Origin: Arbacia lixula | Lineage: Eukaryota > Echinodermata > Echinoidea > Arbacioida > Arbaciidae | NCBI GenBank assembly: GCA_963669155.1 | Contig: OZ022576.1 | Coordinates: 25,130,150 to 25,194,149, forward strand | Direction of reading: 5' to 3' | Length of the DNA: 64,000 nucleotides | Program-made: the position numbers and the translations under genes | The notes under the pieces: model-generated | The model's database searches: none | What the model was told of the DNA's origin: nothing | Seen by the model: only the letters and a program-made list of their open reading frames with translations | Shown: positions 11,341-22,026 of the stretch, one piece after another | Numbering within the stretch: the stretch's first letter is position 1 | Layout: each line of letters opens with the position of its first letter

Positions 11341-11865
11341 TTAAAGATTGTCCGTCCCTTTTGCAAGCTTAAAATTTGAAATCGTCTATCACGATCTTAA
11401 ATTGAAGAAAGTGTGATTCAAGACCATTTCTAAGAATATAGCTTGTTGAAGCTGTCTGTATGTGTAAAAATTTCAGCCGTATTTCAAACCGACTTTTTTC
11501 GTACTACGAAAAAAGTATTAGTCTTTGTTACAGTATCTATGTAGTTATTATGCTTGTGTGAAATCCTAATTTTATGAGTAATTACCAAACTTTGGAGATG
11601 ATTCCTTCTATAGAACATTTTTTTTTCATAATGCGTTTTATAATTTAATAAACAGATTAATCAATAAAGCAGATATTTCAACACAAACTGCTGAGAGCCT
11701 GAGGTAAAGACTATTAATCAGACGTTGTTTACGTGCATTATTTGAATTTTACACTATGTATCAGTTTCAAATTATGAATATACAGTTTGCTAACACTTCT
11801 CTATATGTTTTGCCAATGTTTCGATCGTTTTGTGATGATCTGAAAAAGGGACGGGCTGTCTTTAA
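11341..11865. mobile_element. TTAA-flanked non-autonomous element with short TIRs
   Basis: The left end is TTAA then AGATTGTCCGTCCCTTTT. The right end is AAAAGGGACGGGCTGTCT then TTAA. The termini are inverted over about 20 bp with few mismatches and enclose about 520 bp of non-coding AT-rich sequence. TTAA flanks are typical of piggyBac-type target sites, but the family is not proven. The palindrome at 45608-45981 has the same TTAA layout with different ends. Confidence 0.55.
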
Positions 11866-11975
11866 ACAGTGAGAGAATAAAGTCAAAAGCTTCTCTTTAA
11901 ATTTGTTGACACCTGCACAGGAGTAAAATTTGTATCCCAAAATTGTACTTCTAATCAATACTTGTCAATTATGCT

Positions 11976-12170
11976 GTAATAGAGAGTGAAAGAGAAGATA
12001 GAGAGAGTGAGGAGGGAGGGACAGGAAAACATTCAAGAGAGAGAGAAGAGGTGAATGATGAGAAAAATCTTGAGGAGAGAAAAGAGTGGGTAGATAGGGG
12101 AATATTTAAAGATAGAGATAAGACAACATAAACTGAGAGATAGAAAAGGTGTGGGAGGAAGAAACGATTG
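11976..12170. repeat. Purine-rich GA tract
   Basis: The plus strand is almost entirely purine (gagagagtgaggagggaggg and similar). It is low-complexity sequence, possibly able to form triplex DNA. No coding meaning is assigned. Confidence 0.8.
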
Positions 12171-12990
12171 ATTCCATTCAGCTGAGAAGTTGATATCAAG
12201 CTCCACTGTACAATCTAAAAAACACAGTATTGCCCCTTTTTAGATCAATTTTATACAAGTCTACAGATAAAATGAAAGGAGATCAAAACTATCCATTCAC
12301 CTTTTTCAAATTTATTCACAAATATGCTGACACAGAGGTTCATAAATTTGAAATTCTGAGGTTTTCTTTCAGACTTGCAGTACAGAAAGATTTACACGTA
12401 AGCAACTTGTTTCTCCACATACAAGGAACGATCAAACTTGGGTATTTAGGACTTGTGTAGGTTCATAAATCACTCTGCTGTTTAAGTGGTGAGGCTTCAT
12501 TTCTGCTGTAGTTCTTCATCACTTTATCTACTTCGAGTCTTCCCAGTTGCTTTTATCATTTCTACACTTGCATGTTCATCTGTAATAATATCTGGTGGTA
12601 TATGCTAATATTATGGCTTTTAATGTACTCTCAACATTTTTCTGACATGCATCATTCTGAAAGAAACACACATGAGGATGGACACTGCACAAAGAGTACC
12701 ATTATGAATATCTTCATTATCAATATGGGCAATTACTGGTACACATCAAAAAGCATCATAATTTGACAACTTAATGTGCTATTCAAGAAGAACCATTCGA
12801 GAACACACTCCATTGATTTCCCAGCCATGTTACCCTGATGGACATGTGCACTTGGATAGCAGCTTTGATTGTATTTAAGCAGAGATGCAAAGGCAGCCCT
12901 GTAGCGTGAGCAGCATTTCCTTGAAACTATCCGCTCTGAAGTCTGATTCAGTAATCTCAATTTATGTACAGAACACAGTAATCGCAATAC

Positions 12991-13132
12991 AGGGCACCGT
13001 CTTGCAAAGATTTGTAATTGATCTTGCAACTTGACTTGCAATTGATATCAATCGCAACTCTGTACATCAGAGATAGGGGATTGAACTTGCCATTGGTTCA
13101 GATCAATCGTAAGTCTTTGTAAGACGGGGCCT
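12991..13132. mobile_element. Short palindromic MITE with ATTGATATCAAT core
   Basis: The left end agggcaccgtcttgcaaaga is the inverted form of the right end tctttgtaagacggggcc. The interior carries gcaattgatatcaatcgcaa. A sister copy lies at 50834-50955, and related text is duplicated at 4761-5369. Confidence 0.65.
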
Positions 13133-13190
13133 TCATCATATAAATCTACTATTCATAGGAATTCAGAGGGAGAGAGCCCAGCACACACTA

Positions 13191-16100
13191 CTACACAAAG
13201 AAGAACTTGGACCCAATCTTGGAGGCAGGGAGCTCAGTGGGCGGCTTGGGTGATGGAGTCGCATCAGGGATCGGTCTGAGGTCAAAGTCTGGTAGAGGTC
13301 TTGATGTCTTCACTATAGATACCTGGGCATGAATGATTTATTTTGAGAAAAAAATAACTTACAGTGGAGACAATACAAGAATGTAAAGGGGGTAAGTACA
13401 GATGGAGTGGGTGGGTATGTACATGTTACTCTACATTCAACATTCGAAGACAGGGTGTACCATTTGCAAAAGTCATGAAACTTGGCAGGAATCCGCAGTA
13501 TACCCTAACGATACCATGTGTGAATTTTCAGACGTAGCTTAACAAATGTTTTCAAGAAAAGTGAAAACTATCCTTGTTTATGTTTGAAACACATTGACCA
13601 TAGACTCCCTATCCGGGCATTGCTCCCATTGAACAAATGTACTGCAGAGCAGATGGGTGCGAACCATAGTGAACAGCGGTCTCCAGGCTATAGGTTTTGG
13701 ACGACCCGCCCAAAACCTTCTCAAAATCTAGAGATCGCTATAATTTCGCTTAAAGAGAGTTTCTAGTTCTATTATTGTGAGGGAAGTTCTAATAGAACTA
13801 GAAATCTGATAAATTTGGAACTTCAAAAAGTTCAGTACATGGGAATATTGTAAAAATTGCAAAAGTTTTAACACCCATTATGATTACGACTCAAGAGGTC
13901 TTACTGGTGGGGGTGATGGGATGGGGATACAACTTTGGAAAAAACTAACTTTGTAGTGTAAATTAAGAGATTCATGATCACATACAGGAAAATCAACATG
14001 TGTAACAACTGCCTACATCTAGCATGGTTATGATTTTGTTAGAGCTTGTATCACTTTAATTTAAAGACACCTTTGGAAATCTCTGCTGCGCATGTATTCA
14101 GCGTCATCATGTGCGGTCATTTGTATGAGAATTTAGGCATACGGGATGCTCACCTTCCCCAAATCGCCAAGCTCTGGTCTCACCCAACCAAGGTTCTCAA
14201 ACACACATGTGTCAAACTTCTTCTGTGATGGTCGGCATCTATAACAAGAAAAGGTGTAGCACACAATCAAACTCTTTCCAGTTCTAATGCAGACATGAAG
14301 TTGTAGAACAGGATCAAGAAAGGTATGATAGAGGAGGTTACATGTCCTCACCAGCCTCAACCACACAACTACTCATCCACAACTTTAAAAGGGAAATGAA
14401 AGAAAATAACTAAAAATAAGCTCCTTACATCAGCACATTACATTTTTTCATCAAACAGAAGATGGATGTGTCTTTCAACTCAATCATCTGTCAAAATTAT
14501 TATTTTCAACAATTTTTTTTCCATCTCACCTCTATCTCAAAAAAAAAAGATGTAACACTGGAATCAACAGGATGCTCTTCCTTAGTATCTATTTCATTTA
14601 AGCAACCACTCAGTATGACATTAAACTCTTCATAACGTTCAGACTATGAAGTTGCGAGCTAAAAGAACAAAATTCATACTTGTATCCATTTGTCTCGTGA
14701 TAAATTTCATTCAACATACATGAAAAAATAAACATTTAATCATAATCTAGTCTCTATAGTTGGTTCTTGTATGCTACCTTCTGTACTCTTGCTTGTTGTA
14801 ATCCAGACAAGTCCAGTAGTCTGTAAAGGATTCATTGCAGTGGGCCCTGATTTGATTGAAGAAGTTGAATGCACACTTGGTGACCTGTCTTCCCTCTTCC
14901 AAGCACTTCCGGGGATCTTTCTCCTCCTCTTTGCACAGCATGAACTCCTGGAATGTTCAATAAAAAGCAAAACAAATAGTTATACATTTTGATAAAAATG
15001 ATGATCATAGTAACAAGAAAGTGAGAATTTTCTTCCCCTGTCCTGTTTCCTCATTCTAATCTCAAACAGAATATACCAGTAATATCTTGCAAAATAACAT
15101 TCACAAGAAAAATAAAATAAAAATAACACAACAATGTGTACTATTGCGATCACGTTTAACGACATGAAAATATTTTTTGTTGAATGAGATACAAGTGCCT
15201 ATCATGAGACAGCTGCAGCAACGCAAAGTGAGCATTGTCAACACACATGTTCATAAGCATCATATCATATCGACTAAAATATGTAGCAGAGCCAGAAAGC
15301 GAACACCAAAGACTACAGAACAGTTGATTATTATGTCATTTTGGCAGAGCCTGGAGGTTGGAATCACTGATTTACTCATACTCATGCTTATGGACATTGC
15401 CGGACACCTTTATTTCAGTGCTTTAAAATGGATAATTAGAGAAAATAATAAATTCAAGAAAATTTCACACTAGCTATTCCAAATATGAAAATGATAAATC
15501 TCGTCAAATTACTTTATATTTACAAAGCGTTTTCTTTGCATCACACTTCCTGTGTACCCCTCTATGAAAACAATTATATTTGCGTGTGACAAATTACATC
15601 ATGATTCTGGACACGATCGCTTTCGATCGTATAATTGGAAAATTAACGACTGTCGCACATACTCACAGTATATATACCGTGCTCTAGAACCACACATATA
15701 TCCACATTACACCGCACATCAAAATTGAAGCGGACGAAAGATTAAAAATTCAGCAAACCATGCTCATTTTTTCGTCAGAAAATACATCAATTAATAACAC
15801 AAAGGTATGCAATATGAAATTGTAAGCATTTTTTCGCCATTTGAGAGACAAATAAGGTAAAACATTTTTTGCCTTATTTCTGCAAAGTGATTGTGTAATT
15901 AAACTGCCTAGTCGTACGTGTGCAAAACTGCTTTAGTACGTGCTACTATGCACGTCTGGAATTAGGATAGTGTCCGGTAATACAATGTGTGCCTAGTACT
16001 AGTCATATTACACAATATAGCATTGATTATCACACATCAAGTCGGTCGCAACATGTTGAACCACCTTAATAAGCATCACCTAACACCTAGCACCAAACCT

Positions 16101-16550
16101 CTGTGGCACACACATCAATATTTCAAGTCTGCAAGAATTTGAAACAACCCTTTTTGAATGAACACTGGCACTGCAACTTGCAAGATCAGACAGAGTAGAC
16201 TGAGCTACAACATAGGTTAAAAAGATTGTTAGTAAGCACATACACTCTTATGTGTGTACAATTTGGTATCAATTCTGTGAATCCTCAAGGCTAAATCTTG
16301 AAAGCGGTAGACTGAAACTAAAGAAGAAGAGTTAGAGTGTGTCTGTGAGTCAGTGACTCTTCTTCCTCTGTAGGTTTAACAATAACATGAAATCCAACAT
16401 ATGGGGCAACATTAAAAAAAAACTCACTTTGTTTGCCCTGTCACATTGTCGTCCGAGATGATGAGCCCCAGCCTTCAACGCAGATGATGTGAGGGGAACT
16501 TCAGGAACATCGAGTTCCGTTTGCGATGGTAAATTTACCACCTGAGGCAT
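13191..16550 (-). CDS. NDUFA8: NADH:ubiquinone oxidoreductase subunit A8
   Basis: Exons on the minus strand: 16428-16550, 14778-14947, 14154-14238, 13191-13322. Phase closes to 169 residues; human NDUFA8 has 172. The start is [18 protein letters not shown], and exon 1 continues [16 protein letters not shown], as in the vertebrate protein. Exon 2 has [11 protein letters not shown] (a CX9C), exon 3 has [11 protein letters not shown] (a second CX9C) then [15 protein letters not shown], and exon 4 has [18 protein letters not shown]8 is an accessory subunit of complex I on the intermembrane-space side of the inner mitochondrial membrane. Its twin CX9C motifs are oxidised by the MIA40 pathway on import, so no cleavable presequence is expected or seen. 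The gene is convergent with SPO16. Confidence 0.95.
14948..16427. other. NDUFA8 intron 1
   Basis: This is a 1.5-kb AT-rich intron. I found no exon, RNA gene or clear transposon in it. Confidence 0.6.
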
Positions 16551-16720
16551 GATTTACCAGTCCCAAAACAAGAACGATATTTGACTAATGTTGATTAAAT
16601 GGTTTCCCACACATTAGTACACTACTATGCTGTGCGCGCGCGCGGCCAGACGATTTTACGTACGCGTAACGTCTGGTTGTCGAGTCGAAGTCTAGCAGGC
16701 GCGGGCAGAGTCAAAGATAA
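16551..16720 (-). promoter_or_regulatory. CpG-rich 5' flank of NDUFA8
   Basis: Immediately upstream of the NDUFA8 start on the minus strand is a compact CpG-rich patch (gcgcgcgcgcggccagac, tacgtacgcgtaacg, ggcgcgggc) in otherwise AT-rich DNA. It includes an imperfect palindrome at about 16647-16677 (ccagacga...aacgtctgg). Position and composition suggest the core promoter. No TATA box is evident. Confidence 0.5.
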
Positions 16721-17094
16721 TGCAGTTCAACACTTCAGAACTCGATCTTCATCATGTACCAGAATGGACCAATTTTCTTTATTTAGGCCATTGCTATATT
16801 ATAGAAACGTAGAACTAAAATACAGGTTCAGAATATACTACGTTTTTATAATGAGAGTAAATCCATGTGGACCTCTAATCTTCATTTACCATAACCAAAT
16901 TTATGACCACATACTGTATTGGTGAGCATACTGTATCTCGTATGATCGGATTAAGAGTCGAGATGCTTTTTTTTTTTCTCTCTCAGTTCAAGGTCTGCGT
17001 GGCACCAAATTATAGCTTTTGATGACCCGACACAAACCCATATGAAATGTTAAGGTTAACATCAAGCGCCCATTTAAGCTGTGTCCCTTAATTA

Positions 17095-17206
17095 ATTCTG
17101 ATAGGGAAGTACTTTATCATCAACTTCATATTCAAGACCTTCTGATTCTAATTCTGATAGGGAAGTACTTTATCATCAACTTCATATTCAAGACCTGAAA
17201 AAGGGG
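17095..17206. repeat. 56-bp tandem duplication
   Basis: The unit beginning 'attctgatagggaagtactt' occurs at 17095 and again at 17151. The copies are identical over about 50 bp, indicating a recent duplication. Confidence 0.9.
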
Positions 17207-17312
17207 AATACACCACCTCATATAAGCTTCATTAACAATGCATGTGGAATCATACTTGATGAAATGTCAACATGATTAATGTTGGTAAATATGTTACTCA
17301 TTGCGGACAAAC

Positions 17313-17495
17313 GGCTACTGATAATCGTTTGTCTCGCAATGTAAGGTAAACGGAATCGAAAAGATCACGATTACAAAATTGTAATTACTACAATTTTGTA
17401 TCACACCTGACGAAGTGTTGCAGCGGCGCACGAAACATCGTGATCTTTTCGATTCCGTTTACCTTACATTGCGAGACAAACGATTATCAGTAGCC
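17313..17495. mobile_element. Inverted repeat with hammerhead-like core (Penelope-like remnant)
   Basis: Perfect or near-perfect 59-bp arms (17313-17371 and 17437-17495) enclose a 12-bp hairpin (tacaaaattgta / tacaattttgta, 17372-17400). After that come CTGACGA (17407-17413), a short GUGU..GCAC stem, and CGAAAC (17431-17436). The order CUGANGA, stem, GAAA is the hammerhead ribozyme core. Penelope-like retroelements are known to carry such motifs in their terminal repeats. A single-arm copy lies at 37010-37150. The register of stem II and the 6 nt before CTGACGA do not fit a canonical ribozyme, so activity is doubtful. Confidence 0.45.
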
Positions 17496-18733
17496 ATGAT
17501 TAAAGTTGGCTATCAAAATGTTGAATTTATTCTGTTCACAAGCCCCTTTCACTGTAACGTAACACATTGTTTCGTATTTATTTCAATCTAAAACAAGTTT
17601 TGCAATATAGGCCTATAGACTACGACTAATAACCATTTTCTCTGGAGCATGGGGAATTAGGCCCTGTACTCTGGAGCAATATTTTTTCTTCATTATTTCG
17701 CATAAATTAAGCCCTACATCGATTCAAAGTTTTCAATTGTTAAAGTGTAGAAAGACGATTCGCCAAGTTGAAAGGCCTGCGATAATTTTGACATTATCTG
17801 TTTTGCATTTTTTTTTAACCTCGCATGAATTTATTAGGACTTTTGGCCAACCTTCTTTCTTTATTCCCTTTTTTCTTTTCTTTTTGACATCACCGGTGTC
17901 GCGCATATTTGTTTAAAGTTGACAGTTAAGTAAACTGCAATAACATGTAACTCACTTTTTGCGCGTTTTCATTATGTGTTTGTGAACATAAAACGTTGTT
18001 ATTTTCACCAAGGACGGATTAAAGAAAAGGAGTGGGAATGGGTGGAGGCAAAATAGTGAGCGTGATTTAATGTGCCGTCGCTCAAGCGTGCGTTTTGTTG
18101 GCCTAAAATGAATTGATATGGAGGAAGACGGAGGGGCAGAGGAGGAAGGGGAAGAAGAAAATTAAGTGGAGCCGGGGTGCCGAAGGGAAGAGGATTAGGA
18201 TTGGGAAGAAGTTTGGAAGATGAGTTTGAAGAAAGACAAGAAGGTAAGGGGTGGAGGGCGATGTAGGAAGATTGGGAGGAATAGGGAGAAAAAAACGTTG
18301 TCATCTTCCTCCCCATTCCCTTCCTCCTCGGTGTTCATTTCTTCCTCCATCTTCCTCATCCTCCTCAGTCCACACCATTTCATTCTCAGATAGTCATTGT
18401 TTTCATATCTAAAACCAAACATTAACAAGAACAAAACCTATACATATTCGCTTCTTTCCCAAAAAGCTAACATACACTTAAAGGCAAAAAAAAAAATCTT
18501 TATCAGTTAAATCCAATTCACGCCACCCCAAAATCCTGCCCCCATCAATTTATCCCGTATAATGAAGATTTTCTCCTCTGACTGTCCTATTACTGCAGAT
18601 TTCGTAAGCACATACAACGACAGACTGACATAGAAAAATATATAGTCACTTTGACACGTTTTTCATGTAATTAGATTTGATCCTTGGAGAGGAATGATTT
18701 ATGTATGTATGTGTGTATGTGTGTGTGCATGTA

Positions 18734-19980
18734 CAGTTGAGGCCAAAAGTTTACATACACCAGGTAAGAAAACATATAAATATGATTTTTTACCCCCATA
18801 AGAACATTGGGGATCCTTTATTTTGATGAAGATGGTTGGGTATGGTATCTACTTTATTTTCAAAGAGTATGTTTTCATAACAAAAATATTTAGAAACATA
18901 TATATGGTTGATTGAACTTCAGTTTGGATAAATTCAGTGGGTCAAAAGTTTACATACACTAACCAAAATTGGTGATGGTGTTGCCTGTATTTAGCCTTAT
19001 TTTTCATGTTTTCACTAGTTGAAACTGCCAACAAGCTTCATGTATACTTCTTATGAGATAATTGTCCATTCCTCCAGCAAAACTGCAACAACTCAGTCAT
19101 ATTTGCAGGTTTCCTTGGGCGAATACCATGTTTGGGGTCTGCCCATATGGTTTCTACAGGGATTTGGTCTAGAAATGTGACAACCCCTCCTCAATCCCCC
19201 TTTGCTTAGTTTATCCACTCTAAAAACTAATTTGAATGAATGTTTGGGTTAATGTGGTAATTAAAGACCTAATTTTAATATATTTCCACCTCTAGGCTGG
19301 CTTATTAACATGATGCTACATGGTTCATCATCCGATTTTACAATCAATAGGGTTTATCAATGGAGATTACACATTGTTTGTGTATTAAGATGTTGGAGCA
19401 TGTAGCAACATATTAATACACCAGCCTAAAAGTAGTAACCCTGTTCAAATTATGTCTTCAGTCACCACAAAAACCTAAACATTCATTTTAATTAGTTTAC
19501 AAAGGGGTGAAACAGAGAAAAGGGGAGATTATGGAGGGTTGTCAAATTTTCAGACCAGATCTCTGTAGAAACCATATGGACAGACTAAAAGTACAATGGT
19601 ATTCGACCAATTAAATCTGCAAATGGGACTGGATTGTTGCAATCTTGCTGGAGGAATTGACAATAACCTCAGGAGTAGTATACAGAAAGCTTATTGACAA
19701 CTCCAACAACTCCAACTTAGGGTAATACAGGTACCACCATCACCAATTTTGGTTAGTGTATGTAAACTTTTGACCCACTGAATTTATCCAAATTAAAGTT
19801 CAATCAACCATATATATGTTTCTAAATATTTTTGTTATGAAAACATACTCTTTGAAATAAAGTAGATACCATATCCAACCATCTTCCTCAAAATAAAGGA
19901 TCCCCAATGTTCTTATGGTGGTAAAAAATCATATTTATATGTTTTCTTACCAGGTGTATGTAAACTTTTGGCCTCAACTG
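18734..19980. mobile_element. Fold-back Tc1-type transposon, non-autonomous
   Basis: A 1247-bp unit is flanked by TA dinucleotides (18732-18733 and 19981-19982) with long inverted ends. Each end has an outer and an inner AAAAGTTTACATACAC direct repeat, the IR/DR layout of Tc1 elements of the Sleeping Beauty type. Both interior halves encode the same transposase C-terminus in opposite orientations. The minus strand near 19180-19030 reads PVETIWADPKHGIRPRKP and then LLQFCWRNGQ. The plus strand near 19555-19670 gives a decayed version with stops. The element is therefore two inverted 3' halves joined head to head and cannot make transposase. Confidence 0.85.
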
Positions 19981-22026
19981 TATGTGTGTATGTATGTATG
20001 TATGTATGTATGTGTATGGGGTTTGGGGGCAATTTCAGTATATAATGTCTAGGCATATCAGTATAGGCACAGGCTGATATATAATTAGAACCAAATAATA
20101 TACAAAGTTTGTCAATAAAATAAGTAATTTATTGTCATACACTTCAATCAAGTCCACTGAAATACATTTACAAAGTACAAGAATGTTCAACTTTTTGGAA
20201 AGGGTACCGATACACTAGATGTTGGACGGACAAGACATGCAAAGATTATTGAAGGCACAATGTACAAGAGCATGCTCAGTATTGTAATTTTGGTTTTCTA
20301 CAGAGAAACATCAAAAGAGAATCCAGAGAATATATTTCCTGTATCGTATCACCTTCCCACTCCTAAACATAGTAAACACAGGAGAACTTGACAAAATACC
20401 CTAATACAAATTCATATATCAGTTCACACCAAAATTAGTTTACAATTGATATCAAATGTACTTTTGTTACCAATTCATTTATTCTATTTAAGACTAAGTG
20501 AATTTGAAATGTGCAAAATATGATACCAGAATAAAGTCATGTGTTATACATGTATATACAAATTAATTATTTGAAAATATTAGAAAGCTTTGACCTACAG
20601 AACATTTATACTTTTATACAATTTGTACAGATGCATTAACTTACATTCACACAAATTATCATTGAATCTCTTTCACTATGGCTCATTTACGCTACAAAGC
20701 TCTTTCTGGAGACAAGTTAATCAATTATCATAATAGTGTGTTCAAACTGCAGACCAACTGATGAACAAGTACGATTGTAACATCAGATGAATGTGCTTTT
20801 ACATGCAGAAAATGTTGAATACTTATTTTCAAGGTGAGATCATAATCATATTTTGGTCGGTTACATCAAATCTCTGAATGCCATATATATTTTTTCAAAT
20901 ATATACATAATATACAAATATAGATATTGCTGTACATGCTTACAAAACAACTGAAAATTCACAAAGGATTTAGCAATTATGAACAAAAGGGTTAAATAGA
21001 GAAGTGTATGAAATATGTACTGGTATGCAGAAAGACCCAAATAACTTGCATAGAACTGTTCCATCTGTTTTCTATACTGATCAAAAGGAATTGGCAATTA
21101 TCACCTCGTTGTTGAATCTGAAAGACTATTTAAAAAGAAAATGCTCACAAAAAAGTATCAAAATAGAGAGTAAAACAAGGTTTTTTCAGTGTTTGCTCCA
21201 AGTAGTTGTTTCCTGTAAGTGATTCTCATATAGTGCATAAGTGTAATGAGGCCCCCAACAAGGAAGCAAGGCAAAACTGTTTTGGACATATGGGAGTTTC
21301 ACTGTTGAAAATGTGGCACAATCTAAAGTTCATACACATGTATGTGACCATCATATACTTTCATTCATTAAATACAACATCAATTCTCCACACACTTCCA
21401 ATACTTCAAAAAATACAGTCACAATAATGTTCATATTAACTTACTTTCTACAGCAATACATTGCACACCTTCAGGTTAGAATTCCATTCTTTATTCGCCG
21501 TCAAAATTGTGGATCTATTACAAAAAGATGAAAACACATATCTGTTCATAATCCTTTGTCTAATGTGAAAAGTCTAGTTTCAAATGCAGCTTCATTTTCA
21601 TGCATCTGTACCCTAAATGTGCAAAGGACGGATAGCTTCATCAGATAAACAGTTGAACTGCCTCATACTGTGGAATGTTGTGATGTTGATGCCAAGAATA
21701 CAACACGTATTTACAGCATATTCACTACACGGACGGAAAGCAAGGCTAAACGTATATGAATCACATTCATCAATTGTATTGATATTCTGCTCTGCATAAA
21801 CATCACAGCAGACACAGAGAAAATATCTCTTACTTTGTAAATTTAAATTTAAATCAGCAAATTTGCAATAAATATTTACCAATGCATTTAAAATATAATA
21901 AATGTAAACTTTCTTAAGTATGTTCCAACATCATTTGGCTGTGGGCTAATGAATCTCTGTCTCTGCTGCTTGACATCTACTTCATCTGATCCGTTAGTGT
22001 TCCCAGCTTTTATCACATTCGTCCAT
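19981..22026. other. Probable DNAH6 3' UTR and intergenic DNA
   Basis: This follows the DNAH6 stop codon on the minus strand and begins with a TATG microsatellite next to the transposon. It is AT-rich, and minus-strand AATAAA candidates occur near 20465 and 21489. I see no exon of another gene. How far the UTR extends cannot be told from sequence. Confidence 0.5.

Larger units (their letters stand above)
10491..13190. other. Gene-free stretch between SPO16 and NDUFA8
   Basis: This holds the SPO16 3' UTR (AATAAA candidates near 10780 and 11322) and the NDUFA8 3' UTR, which are convergent. It also contains a TTAA-flanked palindromic element (11341-11865), a GA-rich tract (11976-12170) and a MITE (12991-13132). 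I see no further exon. Confidence 0.6.
16721..18733. other. Gene-free stretch with repeats
   Basis: The stretch contains a 56-bp direct repeat (17095-17206), an inverted Penelope-like repeat (17313-17495), a GA-rich tract (18020-18300) followed by a CT-rich tract to about 18370, and a TATG/TGTG microsatellite near 18700. The long minus-strand frames at 18005-18434 follow the purine/pyrimidine tract and are not convincing. Confidence 0.6.

Noticed and set aside
11969..12199. Ser/Leu-rich minus-strand frame
   Set aside because: It translates the GA-rich tract and is low complexity.
18005..18434. Two minus-strand frames of about 100 and 80 residues
   Set aside because: Composition is dictated by the purine and pyrimidine tracts (Pro/Leu/Ser or Glu/Met runs). 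No domain or splice pattern is seen.
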